Below, piece by piece: positions 24,665 to 35,700 of a stretch of 64,000 nucleotides of DNA; position 1 is the first letter of the stretch, and each line of letters opens with the position of its first letter. The DNA is from Ectothiorhodosinus mongolicus (GTDB lineage Bacteria; Pseudomonadota; Gammaproteobacteria; Ectothiorhodospirales; Ectothiorhodospiraceae): the NCBI RefSeq assembly GCF_022406875.1, contig NZ_CP023018.1:221575-285574 (forward strand), given 5' to 3'. The position numbers and the translations under genes are program-made. A model generated the notes under the pieces. It had not been told where the DNA came from. It ran no database searches and saw nothing but the letters and a program-made list of their open reading frames with translations.

Positions 24665-26680
24665 ATGAACGCGCTATTGCTCCGCTTGCTGCCGTTTTTG
24701 CGCTGGCAGCGGCCCTCTGCTGAGATCCTTAAGGCTGATTTTTCCGCCGGGCTGGCTGTGGCGCTGGTTTTGGTGCCGCAGTCGATGGCGTACGCGCAGC
24801 TGGCCGGTCTGCCACCGGTATATGGCCTGTATGCTTCGCTGCTGCCGGTGATCGTCGCCGCGCTATGGGGCTCATCGAATCAGCTGGCCACCGGCCCTGT
24901 CGCCGTGGTCTCGCTATTGACCGCCGCGGCATTAATACCCCTAACCACTCCGGGCTCGGCCGAATACATCGCCTTAGCCATTCTTTTGGCCTTTATGGTA
25001 GGCATCATCCAGCTGACCATGGGCGTTTTGCGCATGGGCGCGCTGGTGAGCTTCATCTCCCATCCGGTGATTGTCGGCTTTACCAATGCCGCGGCGCTGA
25101 TTATCGGTCTATCACAGCTCAACAAGCTCCTGGGCATCCCCATCGATACCAGCGGCCACTTCATGCTCGGGCTGATCGGCATGCTCATGGACATCGCCCA
25201 AATCCATTGGCTAACGCTAGCGTTTGGCCTTGGCGCCATTGCTTTGATGGCCGGCCTAAAACGCTACCTTCCCAAATGGCCGGGGGTGTTGGTAGCGGTG
25301 GTAGTGGCCACCCTCATCAGCGCCCTGATTGGCTTTGAAAACAAAACCGAAATCGACATTAGCAAGGTCGAACCCGCCCCCGTCCAGGAACAAATGCTAA
25401 CGCTGGCCGACCTCAAACGCGAAATGGCCCGTCTCGACAACCAAATCCGCGAGGCGGCAGGGCGCATGGATGATGCTACCGCCCTATTAAAAGCCGAGCT
25501 GGCTTACCGGCAACTGCTTTGGCAGGACGAGCGCGACACGCTCGCTGCTGAGGCGGGACCCCTACTCCGTGAGCTGCGGCAACTGCGCTTCGTCCTCGAT
25601 GAGACGGTTGGCGGCTTTGTCGTCGATGACGCCGGCCATTGGCGCTATGGCGGTATGGTTGAGGATCGCGTCACCATGAACGCCGGTGGCAAAGTCATTG
25701 GCAGCATCCCCGCAGGTCTGCCTGAGCTGCGCCTGCCGGAGATGAGCACCTCGAAAATTCTGGCACTGATGTCCGCCGCCTTTGTGATCGCCTTGGTGGG
25801 CTTTACCGAGGCCATCGCCATTGCACGCGCCATCGCCGGGCGCACTGGCCAGCGCCTCGACCCCAATCAAGAGCTCATCGGTCAGGGCCTTGGCAACCTG
25901 GTGGGCAGTGTCACCCAGGCCTACCCAGTCAGCGGCTCGTTCTCGCGCTCGGCGGTCAACCTCAATGCCGGCGCACGTACCGGATTGTCCTCGGTATTTA
26001 CGGCCGTTTTGATCCTGCTGGTGCTGCTGTTCATGACCTCGTGGTTTTATCACTTGCCGGAGGCCGTGCTGGCCGCGGTGATCATGATGGCAGTGGCGGG
26101 CCTGATTAACTTTAAGGCGATTCAGCATGCCTGGACCGCCAGCCGACATGATGGCATTGCCGCCGTGGTCACCTTTGTGGCGACGCTCGCCGTGGCCCCG
26201 AACCTGGACATTGGCATTCTCATCGGCGTGGGTGTGGCCATCGCCCTATTTTTGTATCGCACCATGCGCCCGCGCGTCTCGGAGCTGGCGCGGCACAGCG
26301 ACGGCACGCTGCGCGAGGCCCAGCGCTATGGCCTGACCACCGATGATGAGATCGGCCTGCTACGCTTTGACCGCTCTTTGTATTTCGCCAATGCGCCCTA
26401 CTTCGAGGACGCCGTGCTCGAACAGGCCGCCCGTCACCCCAATGCCAAATACCTCATCATCGTCACCAAGGGCATTAACGAGATTGACGCCTCCGGTGAA
26501 GAGGTCATCCGCTCGCTGGTGGCGCGCCTCAAAGCCCGCGGCGTCACCCTCGTCTTCGCCGGCCTTAAAGCCCAAGTCTTAGAAGTTATGGAGCGCACCC
26601 ACCTGGTCGATGTCATCGGCCGCGAAAACATCTACCGCTCCACCGAAACCTGCATCGAAGACGTCCGCCGCCGAAAATAG
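24665..26680 (+). CDS. SulP-family anion transporter with STAS domain and a large hydrophilic insertion
   Basis: 671-residue SulP permease, probably for sulfate, bicarbonate or another anion. The N-terminal Sulp motif has L-A-V-A-L-V-L-V-P-Q-S-M-A-Y-A-Q-L-A-G-L-P-P (two overlapping pieces, 30-51). About 10-12 membrane helices follow, and a STAS domain begins near residue 560. Residues 231-340 are hydrophilic, partly coiled-coil-like (repeated L-K-x-E-M, A-E-L-A, W-Q-D-E-R), and interrupt the membrane domain where most SulP proteins (about 560-600 aa) have a short loop. No ribosome site is obvious. TATACT at 24653-24658 would start transcription near the ATG itself. No repressor or carbonic anhydrase gene is adjacent. 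Confidence 0.9.
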   Translation: MNALLLRLLPFLRWQRPSAEILKADFSAGLAVALVLVPQSMAYAQLAGLPPVYGLYASLLPVIVAALWGSSNQLATGPVAVVSLLTAAALIPLTTPGSAEYIALAILLAFMVGIIQLTMGVLRMGALVSFISHPVIVGFTNAAALIIGLSQLNKLLGIPIDTSGHFMLGLIGMLMDIAQIHWLTLAFGLGAIALMAGLKRYLPKWPGVLVAVVVATLISALIGFENKTEIDISKVEPAPVQEQMLTLADLKREMARLDNQIREAAGRMDDATALLKAELAYRQLLWQDERDTLAAEAGPLLRELRQLRFVLDETVGGFVVDDAGHWRYGGMVEDRVTMNAGGKVIGSIPAGLPELRLPEMSTSKILALMSAAFVIALVGFTEAIAIARAIAGRTGQRLDPNQELIGQGLGNLVGSVTQAYPVSGSFSRSAVNLNAGARTGLSSVFTAVLILLVLLFMTSWFYHLPEAVLAAVIMMAVAGLINFKAIQHAWTASRHDGIAAVVTFVATLAVAPNLDIGILIGVGVAIALFLYRTMRPRVSELARHSDGTLREAQRYGLTTDDEIGLLRFDRSLYFANAPYFEDAVLEQAARHPNAKYLIIVTKGINEIDASGEEVIRSLVARLKARGVTLVFAGLKAQVLEVMERTHLVDVIGRENIYRSTETCIEDVRRRK

Positions 26681-26751
26681 GGACAGATTTATTTTTCGCC
26701 GAAAAGGGGTCTGTCCCCATTTTTTGAAAAAAGGGGTCTGTCCCCATTTTT
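26680..26751. repeat. Repeat cluster and bidirectional terminator between sulP and the giant gene
   Basis: GGGACAGATTTATTTTT (26680-26696, a one-base variant of the family core) is followed by two copies of AAAAGGGGTCTGTCCCC with T-tracts (about 26702-26724 and 26729-26751). The copies are palindromic and face both convergent genes. The last bases are the TAA stop of the giant gene. Confidence 0.85.
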
Positions 26752-29700
26752 AGTCGAAGTCGAGAACGAGCTCGGTAGAGGTGCGGTTGCCTTCGCTATC
26801 GATAGCGATCACCTGCACCACCAGCTGACGTATACCCTCAGGTGGCTGCCCGGTAAAGCGCAGTGACCCGGGCTCAAAGTTCAGCCACGAGGGCAGAGGC
26901 GAACCATCCAAAGTCACCGCCTCATAGCGCAGATTCTGCGTAGGATCGCTGTGCTCGAAGGTGTTAGCCGGCAACTCGTATAGGAACGGAATGTTGACAG
27001 CGAAGCGCTGCGGCTCAGGACGACGCACGTTCACAAACGCGCGATTATCACCTACACGCACGTCGGCTGCCGAACTCACTGTACCCACGCGAACTTCAGC
27101 AACAACGAGACCCGGACGCGATGCCTGTGCGGCCTCCAAAGAGACGCCCTGCAAACGACTTGGAGCCCCATCAGCTATAGAGCGCAACTCACGACCAGCG
27201 TCTGGGCCCAAACCCGGTGGGGTTGCAGATCCGGGCACGACAATCACTGGTGGGGGCGGGTCAAATTCGAGGTTTGGCGTAATATCCAGAGCGTCAAACA
27301 GCGCCTGCAGCTCGCCCCCGAAACCTTGACCTTGGAAGCCCTGACTAAATTGCACCTGCTCAATTCCCCCAATTGGATTAGGCAAAATTGGGTCACCGTT
27401 ATTAACTGGAGGGTTCAACCCAGGTATCAGGTTTACCGCACCCGTTTCAGTCCGCAACACTTGATCGGGCTGGCCCGTCAGCGCAATCTCACGGCCCACG
27501 AAGAGCTGATCACCGGTAGTCGCAATCGATCCAGCAAGCGTGATTTCACCCACAAAGTCAAAGCGCTCTTCATCATCGTAAAGGCGATCGGGATCACTGC
27601 TCAGCGGCGCAAGATCGGTCACCAGCGCTTCATCCGGATCCGTCCACTGCGAGCCCACCCGCACATCCAGCGCCGCCAGTGGGTTGGTCTGACCCACTTC
27701 ATCCAACGTGATGGTGGGCACTTCAGTATCCGGCTGTAGCGTGATTGCCCGCAGCACGAGAGTGTGGAGGCCGTTGCCACTGTCATCCACCGATCCCTCA
27801 AAGGTGATCGACGGATCCAGCGAGACCAACAGCCGGATGAAGCCATTGTCTCCATTATTGCCAATGGTCGTGGCCCCGGTGTAGCGCTGGGTCTCAAAGG
27901 TGGTCACATCCGCGTTCAGATTAATGGTCTCGGCATTGATATCGACCGCCCACGGGTTGAGATCCTGATTGCCCTTATTAGCACTATAAGCACTCCAACG
28001 AATGGTCTTGTAGGCATCCGGGTCGCTGGGATCGACAAGGTTCATGCCGATCTGGCCGTTAACCGTCACATTGCCTTCTGTTGCGGAGACCACCAGCGAA
28101 CGCTTAGCGTCTTTAGAGCCCTTGCCGGCGCTGACTGCCCCATCAAAGCGGATATCACCCGATTCGGAGAGGAAGTTCGGCACCGCCGGGGTAACGAGCA
28201 AGATGCCGCCGTTGTCGGTCACCTGGGTCGCCGTGCCGGAGCTCAAGAAGGTTAAATCACCACCAAATGTTTGATCACCCAGCGTGGTTACATTCGACAG
28301 CAGCGTAACCGGGCCATCCACCGACAAGGCGGGCAGCGTTAGACCCGTCACATCCAGCGTGCCGCCGTCTGAGATTACCCGACCTGCGCTACCCAATGAG
28401 CTATTTTGTGTGGCAGTTAAAGTGGCGGCGCCCATATCCAGGCTGCCTGAGAAGCTATTATCCCCGCTGACCGTGTAGTTATCCGAGCCACGAAGGACCA
28501 AATCACCGGTGCCACTCAGGGTATTGCCAATGGTCAGCGCGGTGGTATTGGACAAGATCTCAAGCGTGCCGTCGTTGGCAATGGCGCTGCCAACCAATCC
28601 AGCCGAGTCAAGCTCATAAATCACCCGCACGGCGTCCGGAATGACAACCTCTGCCACGTTATCGATGGCAGTGGCATCTTTACGATCAGGGATAGCGCCA
28701 TCGGCCCAGTTTGATGGATCCGTCCAGAAACCAAAGTTCGCACCCACCCAGGTCACGCTCTCACGCTGGGTGATGGTGCCGGTGATGCCATCATCTTCTG
28801 TCGTTAGCGCTGTGCTGTTGAGCGCATAATTCAGGGCATCGGCACCGGTTAGGCGAACATTTAAGGAGACACCTAAATTAGAGCCCACATGGCGGTCAGC
28901 GAACTCACCCGATCCAAACACTTCGAGCTGATCACCCAGCAGGATTGGCGAGCCCGGTAAGTTCGCATCCGCAAACCCTAAATCCAGATCCCGAATGCGC
29001 GTGCCGCCGTCATACACTTTTTCAAGCTCGGTAAGGCCAAGATCAGCCGCGCCAATCACCTTAGGTGCCACCGTCAAAGCGCCCACCAAACGAAGGCGAC
29101 TAAACGCATCGCCTTCAAGTGTTAACCCTGACTCGCTCAGGTTATAGCCACCCACCGACAATTGCCCTGCGCCACTTCCGACACCCTCCGTCACTGCGAT
29201 TGAGAATGCGGCAATATCATCGGCCGTGAAATCTCCACCTGCGCCCGGTGCAATCGTGTAAACACCCGTAGTCGTATCTAGATTAGCATCCAGCGTGGTC
29301 GGCGCAATGGCGTCTTCCGCCCAATACTGAACCGTCAAGGTAGGCTCGAACGTGACCGCCTGGTTGATCGGCGTATCGCCATAAGTGAGAGATGGCGCAC
29401 CGAGGTTGACGCGCAGCAGCAGTGAACCGCGCGGCAGAATCTCAAATTCCGCTGCTGCATAGTTAAGCGCATAGTTATTGGCAAAGCCGCCTGAGGCCGT
29501 GAGCGCATAAATCCCCTCATCCTCACCCGCCACACGCGAAATCTCAGGCAGATCCGCACCAAACACCGCTTTATCCTGCGTTCCCACAAAGCCTTGGAAG
29601 AGCAGACCCGCATAGCCAGTCACATCATCAGCGCCCAGTAATTTCGCATCATCCACAGGCCGCACGGTCAGCGGCGCCGGGCGAATTACGCTGGCGTCAT

Positions 29701-32700
29701 TACCCGCCAGCGTCACCGTATAGTTGTTGCCCGCATTGCCATCGATGATGTCAATAAAATCAAGCGTTACCGTGCGGTCTAACAACTCACCATCCGCATC
29801 GCGCAGCACATCTGGCCCGCCTACAAAGGTGATTTCAGCGGCCTCAATGAAATCCGCACCAACAAGCTGCGCGGTCATCGCATCCAGCTCGTCTTGGGTG
29901 GCCACATGCAACGCACTGGCGTCATAGAGCTTATCGATAATCGGCGCCGTGACCGTAACGATACGCGGCGTGATAGTAATCTCGGTCTGCTCAACACTCA
30001 GCGGCAGGTAATTACTGGTCAAGGCGCCCGCATTGCCGGTGAGCGTAAGCCCTGCAACCGAATCAGGATTAATAGCACCGCCGGTAACGTGCTTGTTATC
30101 CAGCGCCATCAGACCGGCTGCGGTAAAGGTCTCCGCATTCACACCCGTGATGGTCACCACGCTACCCTCGACCACAGCGGTGCCATCATATTGGCGCTCC
30201 GCCACGGCGCTGAGCGTGGCGGGATCGATGGTGGCCTCAGTCGTGCCTTGTAATGTGATGTCATAGTTGACTGCATCATCGCCCAAGATCGTCTCTGTCA
30301 AGGTGACGGTTTTACTCAAGACACTGCCATCGGCCCCGCGGCGCACATTGGCATCATCAAACACGCCAGTGGCTCCCACTTGCACATTATCGCCCGCAAT
30401 CATGCCGTTACCTTCAAGCGTGCTGGCACGGTTGGCGATATCAACATCCACCGTGGCTAGTGCATTGCCGTCATAGACCTTATCGGCAGCGCTAATACCA
30501 CTAATCGTCAATGCCAACGGGTTAATGGTGGCCGTAGTCTCGCCCTGCGCGGTGATGTCATAGTTACCACGCTCGGCACCGGAGAAGATCTCATTCAATG
30601 TCACGGTTTGCGCGATCGGCGTGCCATCGGCATCACGCACCACATTTTTGCTAGCGAAGGTACCGGTCACGGCCACATCGACTTCATCGCCAGTGATCAA
30701 GCCATCGAGCACGATCTGTGTATCGTCAATCACGGCCACATCGGTCTGATCATAATCGCGATCGGTGGAAGTAATACCACTGATGTTAATGGCCTTAGGT
30801 GTGATGGTGGCCTGAATAATGTCATCCGCGACGGTGTAGTTGCTGGCAAAGCCACCGAAGAAGCCATCGCTGATGCTGTAGACCACCGTGACATCCTTGG
30901 CTACCGCCGCGCTTAGCGGATCAGCCAGATCAGCGCGCGAGACGTTGGCATCAGCAAACGTACCCACGGCCCCAGCGAGCTCAACCGTTTGCGTGCCGAC
31001 CAAATTATCGAACAGGCGCTCAGGGAACACATCAGCCACCGTGATCGTGGCCGCATCGCTTTGGTCGTACTCTTTATCATCGACTACCGTGGCGTTATCT
31101 GCCGAGATCGTCAGGATGCGCGGCTCAATAGTGGCCGTAGCTTCCAGCTGATCAGCGATGGTGTAGTTCAACCAATCCGCTCCGCTGTAACTACTTGTCA
31201 AAGTGACAGTTTGTGCCAGCAGGTTGCCATCGGCATCTCTACGCACATTGGCATTGGCGAACTCGCCGCTAGAAGTAATGATGACCTCATCGCCAGTCAC
31301 CAAGCCGTCGCGCACAGCACCACTGACATCCACCAAGGCATTCGTGGTGGCATCGTATTGACGATTTGCCACGGTGAGACCTGAAATCGTCAGACCACGA
31401 GGAGTGATGGTCGCGGTCGTGCTGCCCTGAGCGGTGACATCATAGTTCACCAATTGGGCCCCGCCGAAGGTCTCGGTCAGGGTCACATGCTTAGCGATTG
31501 GGTTGCCATCAGCATCGCGCAGGACGTTCTTGTCGTTAAAGAGTGCCGTGGCAGCAACAGTGACGTTATCGCCATCGATCAAACCGCCAGCAATTAGCAC
31601 GGCATTGGTCACGCCGCTAACATCCGCGCTTCCAACATTATTACCATCGTATTCTTTATTAGCAACGGTGATGCCACTAATGGTCAACGCCTTGGGCGTG
31701 ATCGCAGCAGCCTCGACCAAAGTTTCGCCCGCGAGGCTGTAGTTGCTGGCAATCCCGCCATTGGCACCATTGAGCAAGGTGTAGGTGACGGTCACATCCT
31801 GCTCCAACGGGTCAGCCCCATCACGCACCACATCCTGGCCCGCAAAGGTGCCGGCACCCGTCACACCCAGCTGCTCGTTGCCGATCATATCGGCCAGCGT
31901 GCCCGCCGTGACGCTAGCGACATCAGTCTGATCGTAGACCTTATCGGCCACGGTGGTACCGCTGATGCTCAGCGCTTTCTGGGTAATCGTGGCAGTCGCC
32001 GAACCCTGAGCCGTGATGATGTAGTTACGCCGATCTGCGCCCGTGTAGGTTTCGGCCAGATTGACTATCTTGCTCTGCGCGCTGGTGCCATCCCAATTCA
32101 CATTGGCATCCGCGAAGAAGCCGTTGGCAGCCACCTCAACATCATCGCCGGCAAAAAGCCCGTCGAGGACGACATTGCTGAGATCCACATTGGTCGAGAT
32201 ATCACCATCGTAGATCTTATCTTCAACCGTTATGCCGCTGATCGTGAGCGAGGCCGGGGTAATCGAACCCGAAGTAAACACCTGATCAGTAATGCTGTAA
32301 TTCAGCAAATCCGCCCCACCATAACTGCTGCTGAGAATGACGAGTTTGTTGTCGCCCACATTCCAGTCATCAGAGGTGTTGCTGGCATTTCGGAAAGTGC
32401 CCGTTGCCGTCACTTCGACCTCATCGCCATAAACCAAACCATTGAGCAGCAGGTTGTCTTGCGAAATCGTCGCCTCAACATTCCGGTTGTAAACCTTGGT
32501 ATCAGCCGTCAGTCCCGAGACGATCAGAGTGCGAGGCGTGATCGTGGCGGTATCACTCGACTGAATCGTCACGGTGTAGTTACCCAGATCGGCGCCGGCG
32601 GCCACGCCGTTAATCGTGACGTTTTGTGAGGTCACCTGATTGCTTGCGTACTGCACATTCTCATTAGCAAACGTACCCGTGGCGCTCACGGTGACAACAT

Positions 32701-35700
32701 CGGTGCCGATCAAACCGGTGAACGAGGCATTCGAGACATCAATCATCGCCTCGGCATTGCCGTCATAGACCTTATCCAAAGCCTCCAAATCGGTGATATT
32801 GAGCGCAATCGGGTTGATCGTTGCGGTGGTAGTTCCCTGGCGCTCAAAGGTGTAGTTACGAGCATCGGCACCACCGAAGGTTTCAATCAGGTTGACGGTT
32901 TTGCTGGTGACCGTGCCCGTGGCCGGATCATCGGTGCGCGCTACGCGATGGTCGGTAAACTCACCGGTGGCGCTAATGGTCAGCGTGTCGTCAGCAATCA
33001 TGCCCAGCGATACCCAATGATCCGCGTCAAATGCACTGACATCGACGGTCGCAATTGCGGTGCCGTCGTAATCCCGATCAGCTGCGGTGATACCGCTAAT
33101 CGTCAATACTTTAGGCGTAATGGACGCCTCGGTCGTGGCACTGGTTTGCACCAGGCTGTAGTTCACGGCCAGGCCTGCATCGGCGCCCGTGCCATTGGCC
33201 AGACCGAGCCCAGTGATTGAGACGAGCTTATCATTACCAACGTTTTTATCTGCAAACCGAGCGGTAGCCGTAAAGCCGAGGGTTTCATCGCCCACTAGCC
33301 CGGTATAGTCAACGCTATCGATATTGCCATTTCGCGTGCCGTCATATTGGCGATCGGCAACGGCGATAGCACCCAAGGTCAACTCGCGCGGCGTGATTCG
33401 GGCGGTGGTGCTGGCCTGATCAGTAAAGCTGTAGTTCCCGGCATCTGCGCCGGTGTAGAGGAAGTCAGACAGGGTAACGATTTGAGACTCAATCGTACCG
33501 TTGGTGCTGTTGATCACCACATTAGAGCCAGCAAATTGCCCGTCTGCTGCCACATTCACCTGATCGCCAAAGACCAGACCGCTAATGACGACGCTATTGG
33601 TGTTTAACGTGGCCACGTCATCGCCGTCATAAACCTTATCGGCCGCGGTGATACCAGAGACCGTCACCAATTTCGGGCTAATGGTCGCGCTAGCAGTGCC
33701 CTGCTTGGTGATCGTGTAGTTGCGCAGTGCCGAGCCGCTGTAGCTTTCGTTCAGCGTAACATCTTTTGCAATGACATTAGTGCCATCATAGGCCACGTTC
33801 CTGTCGGCAAAGCTACCCGTCGCGGTGACAGACATTGTCAGGATATCGTCTTCAAACATGCCGCCGTCGTTGCTTGCTCCACCCCAGCTAATGTTGCTGG
33901 TGCCGATCGATGCTCGTGTCGTGCCATCGTAGTCACGATCCCCGGCGGTGATGCCCGAGATGGTGATCTCACGCGGCGTGATGTCAGCGTTAGTAGTAGC
34001 CTGGTCTACCAGGATGTAGTTATCCAGCGAGGTGCCGGAGCCTGCCGCATAACTCGTGCTGGTGATCGCAACCAGCTTGTTGCTACCGGCATTAAAGTCA
34101 TTGGCGGTGTTCATGGCATTGCGGAACACGCCTGTTGCGCTATCCACCGTAATCGTCTCGCCATCCACCACGCCCACAAAGGTGGCATCCGAGCCATCGA
34201 TTGTGGCCGTGGCATTGCGATCGTAGGTCTTATCTTGGGCCGTTAGCCCAGACACAGTCACCGTTCTGGGCGTTATATCAGCGCTTGTACTTGCCTGGCC
34301 TGTGAAACTGTAGTTCGCAGCATCCAAACCTGCCAAGTTTGCATAGTTAATGGTTACGTTTTGACCAAAACCAGCATTGAAGTCATCAAATGTTCCAGTG
34401 GCTGAAATCACCACGGCATCACCAGCAATTAAGCCAGCATCAATTAACTTCGCGGTGGTGATTCCGCTGAGATCCAAAGTGGCCACATCGTTGCCGTCAT
34501 AAACTTTATCGGCAGCGGTGATGAAACTGGTGTTGGATAAATCCAACGTTTTAGCCGTGATATCCGCCGTGGTTGAGGCCTGACCCGTGAAGGTGTAGTT
34601 ACCCGCATCGGTGCCGGTCAGTGCGGAGTAGCTGAGGGTGACTGGCTTGCCGTCGGCTACGTTTTTATCCGCAAAGGCGCCAGTGACGTTGATGTCAACA
34701 TCATCGCCACTGAGCATGCCGGCAGCTACCAGCGCTGCAGTGTCAACAGCGCTTAAATCCAAGGTGGCCGATACCGTGCCGTCATAGGTTCTGTTATTGG
34801 CAGTAATCAGATTTGCATTGGAGATATTCAGCGCAATCGGCTTGATCATGGCGGTGGTGCTGCCCTGCAGGGTAACGGTGTAGTTACCCAGATCGTTACC
34901 GCTGAGCGTCTCGGTCAAATTCACGGTCTTGGCAATCACATCGCCCTGGGCATCACGGGCGACATGCTTATCATCAAACGCCCCCGTTGCGCTGAGCGTG
35001 AGGTCATCGCCTGAGACGCGGCCGATGGCAGCCCAGTCGACGCTGTCATTCACGGTGACTGACGTGTCGCCGTTGTAATCTCGGTCATCTGCCGTAATAC
35101 CAGCGATGGTAATGGCCTTGGGCGTGATCGCCGCTGTGGTGGTCGTCTGGCCGACCAAGTTGTAGTTGCCAGCCTGATCGCCATCGAGATCGTCGTAGGT
35201 GATATTGACATTCTTATTAAGAATCTGGGTATTGTCATTGGAGTCGCGCTCTACATCCTTGTCAGCAAATGCACCGGTGGCGGTAACGATCACATCATCG
35301 CCTGCGATGAGCCCCGCGGTAATCAGCGCTGAATTGGTCAGTCCACTTAAATCAAGCGTGGCCAAGGTGCTGCCGTCATAAACCTTATCGGCTGCGGTCA
35401 CCAGACCAGCTGAAGAGAAGTCGAGATCGCGCGCAGTGATCTTAGCCAACACAGTGCCCTGAGAGACGATGTTGTAGTTGCGAACATCTGACCCAGAGAA
35501 TATTTCTGTCAACGTCACGGTTTGAGCGATGACATCACCGTCATCATTGCGCGCAACATTTCGGCTACCAAATAGGCCAGTGGCGCTAATACCGAGATCA
35601 TCGCCGGCAACCATACCCAACGATTCCCAATAGGATGAGTCAAACATGCTGACATCAACCGATGCAGTCCGAGTGCCGTTGTAGGTCTTGTCACTCACTG

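Noticed and set aside
18643-26751. Insertion sequence or complete transposon
   Set aside because: No transposase gene, target-site duplication or terminal structure beyond the short palindromes is visible.
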